Below are positions 7,459 through 14,729 of a stretch of 14,773 nt of DNA, in pieces. Under the pieces are notes generated by a model that did not search any database, was not told where the DNA came from, and was given only the letters and a program-made list of their open reading frames with translations. Both the position numbers and the translations under genes were made by a program. Source of the DNA: an uncultured Eubacteriales bacterium (lineage in GTDB: Bacteria > Bacillota > Clostridia > Eubacteriales > Anaerofustaceae); the NCBI GenBank assembly GCA_902796565.1, contig CADBPP010000059.1, positions 1-14,773 of the forward strand, in the 5' to 3' direction. The stretch's first letter is position 1; each line of letters opens with the position of its first letter.

Positions 7459-7480
7459 AACACTCCGCATAATATATAAT
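7452..7480 (+). promoter_or_regulatory. Strong promoter directly abutting the dehydrogenase start codon
   Basis: TTCACA (7452-7457), a 17-base spacer and a perfect TATAAT (7475-7480) make a near-consensus sigma-A promoter. The -10 box ends only six bases before the ATG at 7487, so transcription is predicted to start on or next to the A of the start codon. No ribosome binding site can be present in such an mRNA. Confidence 0.75.
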
Positions 7481-7486
7481 CCAGGT

Positions 7487-8452
7487 ATGGAAAAAGATAA
7501 CAGAAAAGTGATCATATTCGTTCCCTGGATGAACGAAGAACAGCGCACCCGGGTCGAAAAAGCCTGCATGTCGAACGGATTCACGCCGGTTTTCTGCGGC
7601 GATCTTCCCGGGGAAGAGGAAATAAGGGACGCGGAAGTCATTTACGGTGTCATTCCCGGGGACATGCTGAAAAGCGCGTCATCCCTGAAATGGATGCACT
7701 GCCCCATGGCGGGGGTCAACATCTATACGGACAACGAGGTGTTCACTTCCGGCAGAGCGATACTGTCGAACTCCAACGCTTTCGGGGTCGCCATAGCGGA
7801 ACATATCATCTGCGTTCTGCTTATGATGATGAAGCACATGGACTTTTACAGGGATGTCACCTCAAACAGGAAGTGGCAGAAGATATCCCCCATCGGCAGC
7901 ATAACGGGGAGCCGCATAGCGGTGATAGGGACCGGGGACATCGGCGAGTCCTTCGGGACCAGGGCGAAAGCCCTCGGAGCCGGTATAGTGGGAGTAAGGA
8001 CACGCAACGAAAAACCGTCCTGGTGCGACGAACTGTTCCTTACAGCTGATATGAATAAGGCCGTTTCGGAGTGTGACGCCGTGGTGGCGAGCCTGCCCCT
8101 GACCACAGAGACCGCGGGGATATTCGATGAGGAGTTCTTCTCTTCCATGAAGGAAGGAAGCTATTTCGTCAATGTCGGAAGGGGCCCCAGCGTGGATGAA
8201 GACGCCCTCGTAAAAGCTCTGGAGAGCGGGCATCTTGCGGGGGCGGCTCTGGACGTGTTCGTCCGTGAGCCTTTGCCCGGGGACAGCCCTCTGTGGGACA
8301 CGAAGGGACTTCTGATAACTCCCCACTGCGCGGGGGATGTCGCGCTGCCTTATACCAGGGAGAGGATAACGGATATCTTCGTTCAGAACATGAACGAATA
8401 CGCCAGGGGAGAGACGCCCTCCGCGGCGGTGGATGTGAAAAAAGGATACTGA
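7487..8452 (+). CDS. D-2-hydroxyacid dehydrogenase, NAD-binding
   Basis: This 321-residue cytoplasmic enzyme of the D-isomer-specific 2-hydroxyacid dehydrogenase family reduces a 2-oxoacid with NAD(P)H or does the reverse. The NAD-binding Rossmann motif is IAVIGTGDIG (144-153). The catalytic triad is Arg232 (NVGRGP), Glu261 (VREPLP) and His280 (PHCAG). Family signatures HCPMAGVN (71-78) and NSNAFGVAIAEHI (95-107) are present. The substrate cannot be read out; the length excludes a long SerA with a regulatory ACT domain. The ATG at 7487 gives an N-terminus (EKDNRKVIIFVPW) that begins the first beta strand, but it has no ribosome binding site and lies seven bases after the -10 box, hence the leaderless prediction. 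The next in-frame Met (7529) also lacks a ribosome binding site and would cut the first strand. Confidence 0.92.
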   Translation: MEKDNRKVIIFVPWMNEEQRTRVEKACMSNGFTPVFCGDLPGEEEIRDAEVIYGVIPGDMLKSASSLKWMHCPMAGVNIYTDNEVFTSGRAILSNSNAFGVAIAEHIICVLLMMMKHMDFYRDVTSNRKWQKISPIGSITGSRIAVIGTGDIGESFGTRAKALGAGIVGVRTRNEKPSWCDELFLTADMNKAVSECDAVVASLPLTTETAGIFDEEFFSSMKEGSYFVNVGRGPSVDEDALVKALESGHLAGAALDVFVREPLPGDSPLWDTKGLLITPHCAGDVALPYTRERITDIFVQNMNEYARGETPSAAVDVKKGY

Positions 8453-8459
8453 CAAAAAG

Positions 8460-8520
8460 GCCGCCCTCGGGCGGCGCGCTCCTGCGCGCCCTGCCCGCAT
8501 CCGGGGCGGATCATTTTTTT
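8460..8520 (+). terminator. Multi-hairpin terminator after the dehydrogenase
   Basis: Three hairpins follow the stop codon in close order: GCCGCC/GGCGGC at 8460-8475, a 7-bp stem GGCGCGC/GCGCGCC with loop TCCT at 8473-8490, and ATCCG/CGGAT at 8499-8511. Seven T residues follow at 8514-8520. The first two share bases 8473-8475, so they compete with each other. The last hairpin with its T tract is the likely terminator proper, separating this gene from the two-component operon. Confidence 0.82.
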
Positions 8521-8521
8521 C

Positions 8522-8551
8522 TTGAAAAGCACTGTGTTAAGGTACTAAAAT
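8522..8551 (+). promoter_or_regulatory. Candidate promoter of the two-component/transporter operon
   Basis: TTGAAA (8522-8527), an 18-base spacer and TAAAAT (8546-8551) begin directly after the preceding terminator's T tract. A start near 8558 would give a leader of about 57 bases, containing the GC-rich odd palindrome GGCGC-A-GCGCC (8567-8577). No other promoter of this quality was seen before 13494. Confidence 0.55.
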
Positions 8552-8614
8552 AATAATAAGGAAGCAGGCGCAGCGCCCGCATCCCGGGTTTCGATCACAG
8601 GAGTGGACCTATTT

Positions 8615-9331
8615 ATGTACAAGCTTTGTATGTGCGACGATAAAGGAAAATGCAGGGACTTCGTCCGCTCCGAGACGGAGAAGTTCTTTTCGGGCATCGG
8701 GGAGAGCTGCGAATTTGATGAGTATGTCTCCGGAGACGACTTTCTGTATCATCTGAGGCCCGGTTATTACGATATCGTCTTTTTCGATGTGGAGATGGAC
8801 GGCACGGACGGCATAGAAACGGCGAAGCGGCTGAGGAGGATCGACAGCAATGTCGTGATCATCTTCACCAGCGCCCTCAAGGAGACCGTTTTCAGGGGCT
8901 TTATCGCTGAGCCTCTCACATTTCTCACCAAGCCCCTGCGCGCTGATGAAGTGCAGGATGCTCTGAGGAGAGCCCTTTCCCAGGTGCAGCGCACTCAGAA
9001 ACAGAAATTCGTTTATACTGTGAACAAGGTCACAAATGTCATTGCCGTGAGGGACATCGTTTATCTTGAAAGCAAGGGAAGGGTCATCGAGATAGTGTCC
9101 CTGAGCGGGCGCATCCCGTTCTACGGCAGACTGGATACAGCCCAGTCTAATCCGGCCCTGGACGGTTTTCTTCGCTGTCACCAGAGCTTCCTCGTCAATC
9201 CCGACTATATCATGGAGATCTCCGGCAGCGAGATCCTTCTTACCACCGGAGAGAGCGTTCCCATAAGACGCGGATCCGCGAAGGAGCTGCGTCTGCAGTT
9301 CATGTCCTACCTTGATTCGCTGGAGACCTGA
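8615..9331 (+). CDS. LytTR-family (AgrA/LytR-type) response regulator
   Basis: This is a 238-residue DNA-binding regulator of a two-component system. The receiver domain (about 1-120) has the acidic pocket Asp8-Asp9 (CMCDDK), the phosphoacceptor Asp58 in VFFDVEMDG, the switch residue Thr85 and Lys106 in LTKPL. The C-terminal LytTR domain (about 132-234) shows its usual marks: DIVYLESKGRVIEI, FLRCHQSFLVN and SVPIRRG. It should bind tandem repeats near target promoters; no such repeat could be identified here. The ATG at 8615 was preferred to the in-frame GTG at 8603 because AGGAG at 8599-8603 overlaps that GTG and can only serve the ATG, although the 11-base spacing is long. The kinase gene follows three bases after the stop, so the two form a pair. 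Confidence 0.94.
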   Translation: MYKLCMCDDKGKCRDFVRSETEKFFSGIGESCEFDEYVSGDDFLYHLRPGYYDIVFFDVEMDGTDGIETAKRLRRIDSNVVIIFTSALKETVFRGFIAEPLTFLTKPLRADEVQDALRRALSQVQRTQKQKFVYTVNKVTNVIAVRDIVYLESKGRVIEIVSLSGRIPFYGRLDTAQSNPALDGFLRCHQSFLVNPDYIMEISGSEILLTTGESVPIRRGSAKELRLQFMSYLDSLET

Positions 9332-9334
9332 GCC

Positions 9335-10648
9335 ATGATCATACCGATTATCCTTTACGCAGTTATGGCAGTGTGTTCCTGCGCACAGATCAATCTGTAC
9401 ACCCCTTTCAGGAGCGTTTTCAGATGCTGCGTGTTCTGTGCCCTGACGGTGGTGATCGCCGGTTGTTTTGACGTGTTCTTTTCCCGGGAAGCATTCGTTC
9501 CGGGCTGCTTTGCCATGCTTATGGTCCTTACGGTCCTCGCCTGTTTCGCCGGAATATGGGCCTGCGATACCCGGCTGTACTGCGGGATATACAATGTGGT
9601 CATCCAGCTTTGCATCAACTCCATCGTCTGGGCTTCCGCAAGAGCCTTTTCCAGGATGCTGCTGCCGTCTTCGTCTGCGGCTTCAGTTGTCCACGCGGCC
9701 GTCTGCGTCATACTGTCCCTGACATGGTACACAGTAATGCGCGAGCTCAGACGCGCGGTCTGGATACGCATGCCCATGCCGGATCAGTACTATCAGGGCG
9801 TCATGATGATAGTCTGCGCAGATTATCTTATGATCGCGGGAGTCTGCGTCGTGCCTCTGCGGGCCCAGATATTCGCCCTGGCACTGTGCATGCTGGTGCT
9901 TGTTGCCGCACTTCATGCCATACGTATTCCCCAGTACATCATTCAGGAGAGGGAACGCACCCAGATGGTGATCTACCAGCAGCAGGCCATGCAGGCATAT
10001 ATAGATTCATACACCCAGTATGAGAACCGTCTCAGGACCATGAGGCACGACCTCAAGCACATGGTGGGCACCGTGACGGAGCTCATCGAGAACAACGACT
10101 ACGAAAAGGCCGGGGAGCTCACCCGCCAGGTCAGCGAATGGATGGAGGCCTCCGGCCGTCCCGAGTATTCCAGCGACCCGCTGGTGAACGCCATCGTTTC
10201 AGATTACGCGTCCCGTTTCTCCTCCGCCGGTATACCGCTGGAAGTTACCATAAGGCTCACCAGTGAGATTTCCCTTTCGGATCTGGAGCTCACGACGGTA
10301 CTTCACAATATCCTCAGCAACACCTGGGAATACTGCTCGGATCCGAACCGGGAAGGCCCGGTATGGGCCAGACTCAAGATCACCACGAACCGGAATTATT
10401 TCTTCCTGGAGAGCGCAAATACCCTGGAGGAAAAACCCGAGATGATCGGACAGAAGATACTGTCTTCCAAGAAGGATGTCAAGGAGCTCCACGGGATAGG
10501 TCTTGAGAGCATACAGCAGATAGTTTCCGCCCATGACGGGGACATCACCATCTCCACAGAGGGAGGGCAGTTCGTCATAAGGCTGATGATGCTCAACATC
10601 CCGTCTTCCGGGGATGGGGATACTGATGTACCGCAGCAGGATAAGTAA
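9335..10648 (+). CDS. GHKL-type sensor histidine kinase (AgrC-like architecture)
   Basis: This 437-residue membrane sensor is the partner of the LytTR regulator just upstream. The first 200 residues hold about six hydrophobic segments (around 3-20, 32-48, 56-75, 86-105, 115-133 and 155-197), typical of peptide- or membrane-sensing AgrC-type kinases, and no extracytoplasmic domain. A linker helix leads to the phosphoacceptor His238 in TMRHDLKHMVG. The ATP-binding domain follows, with Asn325 and Asn329 of the N box in LHNILSNTWEYC and the G box HGIGLESIQQIV (386-397). The N box departs from the common N.L.NA.EA form but keeps both Asn and the Glu. GGAG lies ten bases before the ATG. Neither a pheromone precursor (AgrD-like) nor a processing protease (AgrB-like) is encoded nearby, so the signal is unknown. 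The next gene starts 13 bases downstream. Confidence 0.9.
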   Translation: MIIPIILYAVMAVCSCAQINLYTPFRSVFRCCVFCALTVVIAGCFDVFFSREAFVPGCFAMLMVLTVLACFAGIWACDTRLYCGIYNVVIQLCINSIVWASARAFSRMLLPSSSAASVVHAAVCVILSLTWYTVMRELRRAVWIRMPMPDQYYQGVMMIVCADYLMIAGVCVVPLRAQIFALALCMLVLVAALHAIRIPQYIIQERERTQMVIYQQQAMQAYIDSYTQYENRLRTMRHDLKHMVGTVTELIENNDYEKAGELTRQVSEWMEASGRPEYSSDPLVNAIVSDYASRFSSAGIPLEVTIRLTSEISLSDLELTTVLHNILSNTWEYCSDPNREGPVWARLKITTNRNYFFLESANTLEEKPEMIGQKILSSKKDVKELHGIGLESIQQIVSAHDGDITISTEGGQFVIRLMMLNIPSSGDGDTDVPQQDK

Positions 10649-10661
10649 AGGAGGAAGCATA

Positions 10662-11606
10662 ATGCGTACCGGAGCAGTAATAGTAGCCGCGGGAATGTCA
10701 TCCCGCATGGGGGATTTCAAGCCCATGCTCACCATCGGCAGCATATCCATAGCCCAGAGGGTGGTGGCCACACTCCAGCAGGGAGGGGCGGAACAGATCG
10801 TCATGGTGACAGGGTTCAACGCCACCGCCCTGGAGAGACATCTTGCCGGACATGGCATAGTGTTCCTGCGCAACGAAAACTACCAGACCACGAACATGTT
10901 CGATTCCGCGGCTATCGGGCTGGAATATATGCGGGACAAGGCCGACAGGGTCCTGTTCACGCCGGTGGATATACCTCTGTTCACCGCCGCCACGGTGAGC
11001 GCGCTTCTTTCCTCGGGAAAGAAGCTGGCCGTTCCCGTATGCGGTGATGAGACGGGCCATCCCATACTCATCTCCTCTGAGCTGATAGGAAAGATACTTT
11101 CGTATGAAGGGGATGAGGGCCTCAGGGGCGCTCTGGAACACTGCGGGACACCTGTCTCCCGGATCCCTGTGACGGACAGGGGGATACTTCATGACGCCGA
11201 TACTCCCGAGGATTACGCTGCCCTTCTCAGATATCACAATGAGCAGATGGTACGGCCATTTGTAAGCGTTTCCCTGTGCAGGGAGAAACCATTCTTTGAC
11301 AACGCTCTGGCGATGCTTTTCAGCCAGGTGGAGGAAACGGGTTCTGTCCGCAGGGCCTGCGCCAGGGTCCAGATGTCATATTCCAGCGGCTGGAACGCCA
11401 TAAGGCGGCTGGAGTCCCAGCTTAACATGCCTCTGATCGAACGCCACCAGGGCGGCAGCCGTGAGCAGCGCAGCCGCCTGACGGAAGAAGGGAGAATGCT
11501 TCTGGATCTTTACAGACAGTATTCGCAGGCAGTGAGTGATGAAGCCAACCGGCTTTTCGGGGAGTATTTCGACAGCTTCTTTCATAACGGAGAACAGACT
11601 GAATGA
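10662..11606 (+). CDS. MobA/MocA-like nucleotidyltransferase fused to a ModE-like winged-helix domain
   Basis: This 314-residue protein has two parts. Residues 1-190 form a MobA/MocA-type NTP transferase: the nucleotide loop AGMSSRMGDFKP (10-21, with Arg15 and Lys20), metal-binding Asp103 in TPVDIP, GHPILIS (132-138) and HDADTPEDY (177-185). This family attaches CMP or GMP to molybdopterin. Residues from about 211 to 300 form a winged helix-turn-helix resembling the N-terminal domain of the molybdate regulator ModE: ETGSVRRACA, MSYSSGWNAIRRLE (238-251) and LIERHQGG, then SRLTEEGRMLLDLY. The molybdate-binding MOP domains of ModE are absent. The start at 10662 is set by AAAGGAGG at 10647-10654; an upstream in-frame ATG (10614) lies inside the kinase gene. 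The stop overlaps the permease start (ATGA). The likely role is molybdenum- or tungsten-linked regulation, cofactor maturation, or both. Confidence 0.87.
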   Translation: MRTGAVIVAAGMSSRMGDFKPMLTIGSISIAQRVVATLQQGGAEQIVMVTGFNATALERHLAGHGIVFLRNENYQTTNMFDSAAIGLEYMRDKADRVLFTPVDIPLFTAATVSALLSSGKKLAVPVCGDETGHPILISSELIGKILSYEGDEGLRGALEHCGTPVSRIPVTDRGILHDADTPEDYAALLRYHNEQMVRPFVSVSLCREKPFFDNALAMLFSQVEETGSVRRACARVQMSYSSGWNAIRRLESQLNMPLIERHQGGSREQRSRLTEEGRMLLDLYRQYSQAVSDEANRLFGEYFDSFFHNGEQTE

Positions 11607-12673
11607 GTGATTTAGGAAAAAAGATAATAGAAAACACCCCCACGATCCCTGACAGGGAGCAAAGGGTGCTCGGGAGGGGGACCTCTCTTGTCATAATGGG
11701 CGCCGTCCTTGTGGCTGCCCTCATCGTTTCCTTCCGGCTCGGGCGCTATCCGGTCTCCGTGAAGGAACTGCTTGGGATACTTTTCGACAGTATGTTTCCC
11801 GGACGCATAGAACCTTTCTGGAGCGATACCCAGGCTGTGGCCGTCATCAACGTCAGGCTGCCCCGGCTCCTCCTGTCCGTTATCGTGGGAGCGGCGCTGT
11901 CATCCGCGGGAGCGGTGTTCCAGGCCGCATTTCAGAATCCTATGGCATCCCCCGATATCCTCGGCGCCTCCACCGGCGCCGGTTTCGGCGCGGCTCTCGC
12001 AATCCTTCTGGGGATGAGCAGCGCTTTCGTTACCGTCAGCGCGTTCGTCATGAGCATGCTGACTGTTTTTCTCGTGTTCTTCGTCAGCAGCTTCGCGAAG
12101 GGGGAAAAGGTCATAGGATTGGTGCTTTCGGGCATCATGATCAGTTCCCTTTTTCAGGCGGGAACGTCTTTTATCAAGCTGGTGGCGGATCCCGGCAACA
12201 AACTTCCCTCCATCACATACTGGCTCATGGGTTCCCTCGTAGGGGCGAATCGCTCTGAGCTTGTCTTTGTCATAGTCCCCATGCTCATCGGTTTCGTGCC
12301 GCTGTTTCTGCTGCGCTGGAGGCTCAACGTCATCACTATGGGAGATGACGACGCCCGCTCCATGGGAGTGAACCCTGGCATGGTACGCATAGCCGGAGTA
12401 TCCTGCGCCACCCTGCTCACTGCGGCGTCAGTGTCCGTTTCGGGCATGATAGGCTGGGTCGGTCTGGTCATACCCCATATGATGCGCAGGGTCGTCGGGT
12501 CGGACTACCGTTATCTGCTGCCGGCTTCGGCCCTGGGAGGAGGGCTTTTCCTCCTTGTAGTGGATGACATCTCCAGATGCGCAGCCCAGGGAGAGATACC
12601 CATCGGGATACTCACGGCCTTCATCGGAGCCCCGTTCTTTCTTCTTCTTATAACCGGGAGGAACAGACAATGA
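11603..12673 (+). CDS. FecCD/BtuC-type ABC transporter permease
   Basis: This 356-residue integral membrane protein is the permease of a class II ABC importer of the siderophore/B12/MolB type, which works as a homodimer with two ATPases. A cytoplasmic N-terminus of about 27 residues precedes roughly ten membrane helices. Family landmarks are RLPRLLLSVIVGAALSSAG (85-103), NPMASPDILGASTGAG (112-127), WLMGSL (207-212), GWVGLVIPHMMRR (284-296), which contacts the ATPase, and EIPIGILTAFIGAPFF (331-346). Sequence alone does not give the substrate. Fusion-gene coupling upstream (ATGA at 11603-11606) and ATPase coupling downstream (ATGA at 12670-12673) place it in one translationally linked unit, which favours molybdate or tungstate, as for MolB of Haemophilus influenzae. 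Ferric siderophore, heme or cobalamin remain possible. Confidence 0.93.
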   Translation: MSDLGKKIIENTPTIPDREQRVLGRGTSLVIMGAVLVAALIVSFRLGRYPVSVKELLGILFDSMFPGRIEPFWSDTQAVAVINVRLPRLLLSVIVGAALSSAGAVFQAAFQNPMASPDILGASTGAGFGAALAILLGMSSAFVTVSAFVMSMLTVFLVFFVSSFAKGEKVIGLVLSGIMISSLFQAGTSFIKLVADPGNKLPSITYWLMGSLVGANRSELVFVIVPMLIGFVPLFLLRWRLNVITMGDDDARSMGVNPGMVRIAGVSCATLLTAASVSVSGMIGWVGLVIPHMMRRVVGSDYRYLLPASALGGGLFLLVVDDISRCAAQGEIPIGILTAFIGAPFFLLLITGRNRQ

Positions 12674-13494
12674 TAAACGTAGAATCTCTGTCATTCTCCT
12701 ACGGAGCACACCAGGTCCTCAGGGACATATCTTTTCACATGGACAGGGGGGAATTCCTTTCGATCCTCGGGGCGAACGGAGTGGGCAAAAGCACTCTGTT
12801 CCGCTGTATCCTGGGCCTTCTGAAGGGATACACGGGAAAAGTCACCATAGATGGGACTGATACGAAGGAGCTGTCTCCCAGGGAGATGGCAAAGCTCGTG
12901 GCATACATACCCCAGCATACCTCCTCGGCATACAACTTCAGCGTTGAGGAGATAGTACTCATGGGAGCGACCGCGGGGCTTTCCTCCTTCCGAAGCCCCG
13001 GAAAAAAGGAAAAGAAAAGGGCGGAGGAAGCCATGGAAAGGATCGGCATACACTCTCTCAGGGACAGATGCTTCCATCACCTTTCGGGAGGAGAACAGCA
13101 GCTGGCGATCCTTGCAAGGGCCATCGTTCAGGATTCGAAAGTCCTTATGCTGGACGAACCCACCGCGAGCCTTGATTTCGGCAACCAGATGCTGGTGCTG
13201 ACACAGGTAAGAAATCTTTCCAGGGAGGGTTATACCATCATACAGACGACCCATAATCCGGAGCACGCCTATTCATTTTCCGACCGTATCCTTGCCCTTA
13301 AGGACGGGAGCGTCTTCAGGAGCGGGAGCCCCGCGGAAGTCATCGTTCCCGATGTGATGGAGGCGCTTTACAGTGTGGAGACCCGGATCTCATCGCTGTA
13401 CGGAGACAGGGTGAGGGTCTGTACGCCCAGGGTACTGACCGGTGAAGGGGCGCTGTCCCCGCCGGGAGGGCAGGACCGAAAGCGGGAGAGGTGA
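12670..13494 (+). CDS. ABC transporter ATP-binding protein, FecE/BtuD/MolC type
   Basis: This 274-residue ATPase energises the permease encoded just upstream. Walker A is GANGVGKST (34-42), the Q loop Gln82 is in YIPQH, the ABC signature is LSGGEQQ (138-144), Walker B is VLMLDEP (158-164) with catalytic Glu163, the D loop is SLD, and the switch His195 is in QTTHNPEH. The core ends at about 245. The remaining residues are a short charged tail (ending GGQDRKRER) of no recognised function. The ATG at 12670 overlaps the permease stop and is served by GGGAGG within the permease gene; the longer in-frame opening to 12577 lies inside the permease and is rejected. The cognate solute-binding protein is not downstream in the same unit but is encoded convergently on the other strand. 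Confidence 0.95.
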   Translation: MINVESLSFSYGAHQVLRDISFHMDRGEFLSILGANGVGKSTLFRCILGLLKGYTGKVTIDGTDTKELSPREMAKLVAYIPQHTSSAYNFSVEEIVLMGATAGLSSFRSPGKKEKKRAEEAMERIGIHSLRDRCFHHLSGGEQQLAILARAIVQDSKVLMLDEPTASLDFGNQMLVLTQVRNLSREGYTIIQTTHNPEHAYSFSDRILALKDGSVFRSGSPAEVIVPDVMEALYSVETRISSLYGDRVRVCTPRVLTGEGALSPPGGQDRKRER

Positions 13495-13507
13495 TGTTGC
13501 AAATCAG

Positions 13508-13542
13508 ACGGAGCTCAGGCAGCGGCCGGGCTCCGTTTTTTT
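13508..13542 (+). terminator. Rho-independent terminator of the transporter operon
   Basis: A 7-bp stem (ACGGAGC at 13508-13514 with GCTCCGT at 13530-13536) is followed by seven T residues (13536-13542). It begins 13 bases after the ATPase stop. Its arm sequence equals the outer arm of the terminator at 2547-2580. Confidence 0.9.
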
Positions 13543-13556
13543 GTGTGCGGAAAAGG

Positions 13557-13585
13557 AAAAACCCTGCCGCCATAAGGCAGCAGGG
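13557..13585 (-). terminator. Rho-independent terminator of the solute-binding protein gene
   Basis: On the minus strand, CCCTGCTGCC and GGCGGCAGGG form a 10-bp stem including one U-G pair, with loop TTAT (plus 13562-13585). The hairpin is followed by five T residues (A5 at 13557-13561 on the plus strand). It ends the minus-strand transcript about 25 bases after the stop at 13609 and stands back to back with the operon terminator at 13508-13542. Confidence 0.88.
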
Positions 13586-13608
13586 AGCGTGATCGCCGGG
13601 GCAGGCAC

Positions 13609-14676
13609 TTACTTCAGCGCGTTTCTGACCAGCTCTTCGTAGTCACTGTCGCTTAGGTCATAATCATAGAAAAGTTTGTAGTATTCGGTGACCTCTGTTT
13701 TCAGATCGAAATCCACGTAATCTGGATAAAGAACCTGCGCCATCCAGATAAGTCCTAGGTATCTCTGAACGCTGGGCGGAGATGAGAGCCATCCGTAGGG
13801 GCCGTAGGGCGCTTCATAGTATTCCCCGTTCTTCACAGCGCTGAGCTGCATCCACGCGGGATCTGTGCCGACCTCGGCATAGGCACTGTTGACATCGAAG
13901 AAGATCACGTCGGGATCCCAGAGGATAAGCTGCTCCATGTCCACTTCGTTGCCGGCGCCGCTGGCGGTGACTTCATCGAGTTTCGCCACGTTGTCTCCCA
14001 TCATGTTGACGGTCTCGGCATGGTAGGAGCCTTCCGCCATGCAGTGAAGACCGTTCTCTCCCAGGCAGTAGATTATTTTTTTGCGTGCGCCGTCCGCGTC
14101 CACCTTTGCCATCAGTTCATTTATGTCCGCAAGGGTATTCTCACACCATACGGCCAGAGCTTCAGCCTTGTCCTTCTTTCCTGTCAGCTCCCCGAGCATG
14201 CGGTAGGCGTCCGCAGCTGTGGTCACCGTACCGTCGATATGTACGAAAGGTATCCCTGTCTGCTCGCTCAGTTCGTCAAGATCCTCCGACATCCCGTCCT
14301 TGGCGTCGCCCACGTCTATGACTACATCGGGAGCCGCAAGCAGAAGGGCCTCAAGATCCATCGTGCCCTTGCCTCCGTAGAGCTGCCCCAGCTCCGGAAG
14401 GGACAGGTATTCTTCCGGTATATATTTTGCGGCGTCTTCGGTGAATGCCCTGGAGAAGCCCGCCATGAGCTCCGGGCAAAGAGGCAACACGTACATCTGG
14501 GTAAGGGGGCCCGTTACCGCAATGCTTTTGACTTCCACGGGCAGGGTCACGGTCCTTCCCAGGGAATCGGTGAATTCCCGGGTCCCGTCACCTTCAGGAG
14601 CTTTCCCGGATGAACCGCATGCCCAGAGGGAGACGCACATCATCAGCGCCAGCAGGAGGATAAATATCTTTTTCAT
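13609..14676 (-). CDS. Class III ABC transporter solute-binding lipoprotein (PF01497, BtuF/FecB/MolA type)
   Basis: This 355-residue protein is exported and anchored by lipid. A Lys-Lys start and a hydrophobic stretch end in the lipobox LWAC with lipidated Cys20, followed by GSSGK. The mature part opens with REFTDSLGRTVTLP (33-46) and EVKSIAVTG, the standard entry into the two-lobed class III fold. MDLEALLLAAPDVVIDVGD and MEQLILWDPDVIFFD are the paired strands of the two lobes. GWLSSPPSVQRYLGLIWM near the C-terminus matches the PPS.xR.LG motif frequent in metal or oxyanion binders of this group. AAGGAAA lies about seven bases before the ATG. It faces the permease-ATPase operon across two back-to-back terminators and is most likely their binding protein. 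By context the ligand is inferred to be molybdate or tungstate; a ferric complex is the main alternative. Confidence 0.92.
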   Translation of the reverse strand: MKKIFILLLALMMCVSLWACGSSGKAPEGDGTREFTDSLGRTVTLPVEVKSIAVTGPLTQMYVLPLCPELMAGFSRAFTEDAAKYIPEEYLSLPELGQLYGGKGTMDLEALLLAAPDVVIDVGDAKDGMSEDLDELSEQTGIPFVHIDGTVTTAADAYRMLGELTGKKDKAEALAVWCENTLADINELMAKVDADGARKKIIYCLGENGLHCMAEGSYHAETVNMMGDNVAKLDEVTASGAGNEVDMEQLILWDPDVIFFDVNSAYAEVGTDPAWMQLSAVKNGEYYEAPYGPYGWLSSPPSVQRYLGLIWMAQVLYPDYVDFDLKTEVTEYYKLFYDYDLSDSDYEELVRNALK

Positions 14677-14729
14677 GGGTGTTTCCTTTCCGTATCCGAC
14701 CCTTCGGGATGCTATTAGCTGCAGTCCAA

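Noticed and set aside
8293..8553. Plus-strand frame overlapping the dehydrogenase end and its terminator
   Set aside because: It runs through strong terminator hairpins and the next promoter and has no family resemblance.
8603..8614. GTG start four codons earlier for the response regulator
   Set aside because: The only ribosome binding site (AGGAG, 8599-8603) overlaps this GTG, so it can serve only the ATG at 8615.
8522..8614. Search for LytTR direct-repeat binding sites at the operon promoter (autoregulation)
   Set aside because: No convincing pair of repeats with about 10-13-base spacing was seen, so no site is claimed.
2547..13536. Identical ACGGAGC/GCTCCGT arms in the terminators at 2547-2580 and 13508-13536, considered as a dispersed repeat
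   Set aside because: Identity is limited to the 7-base arms; loops and flanks differ. This fits chance or convergent terminator design rather than a mobile repeat.
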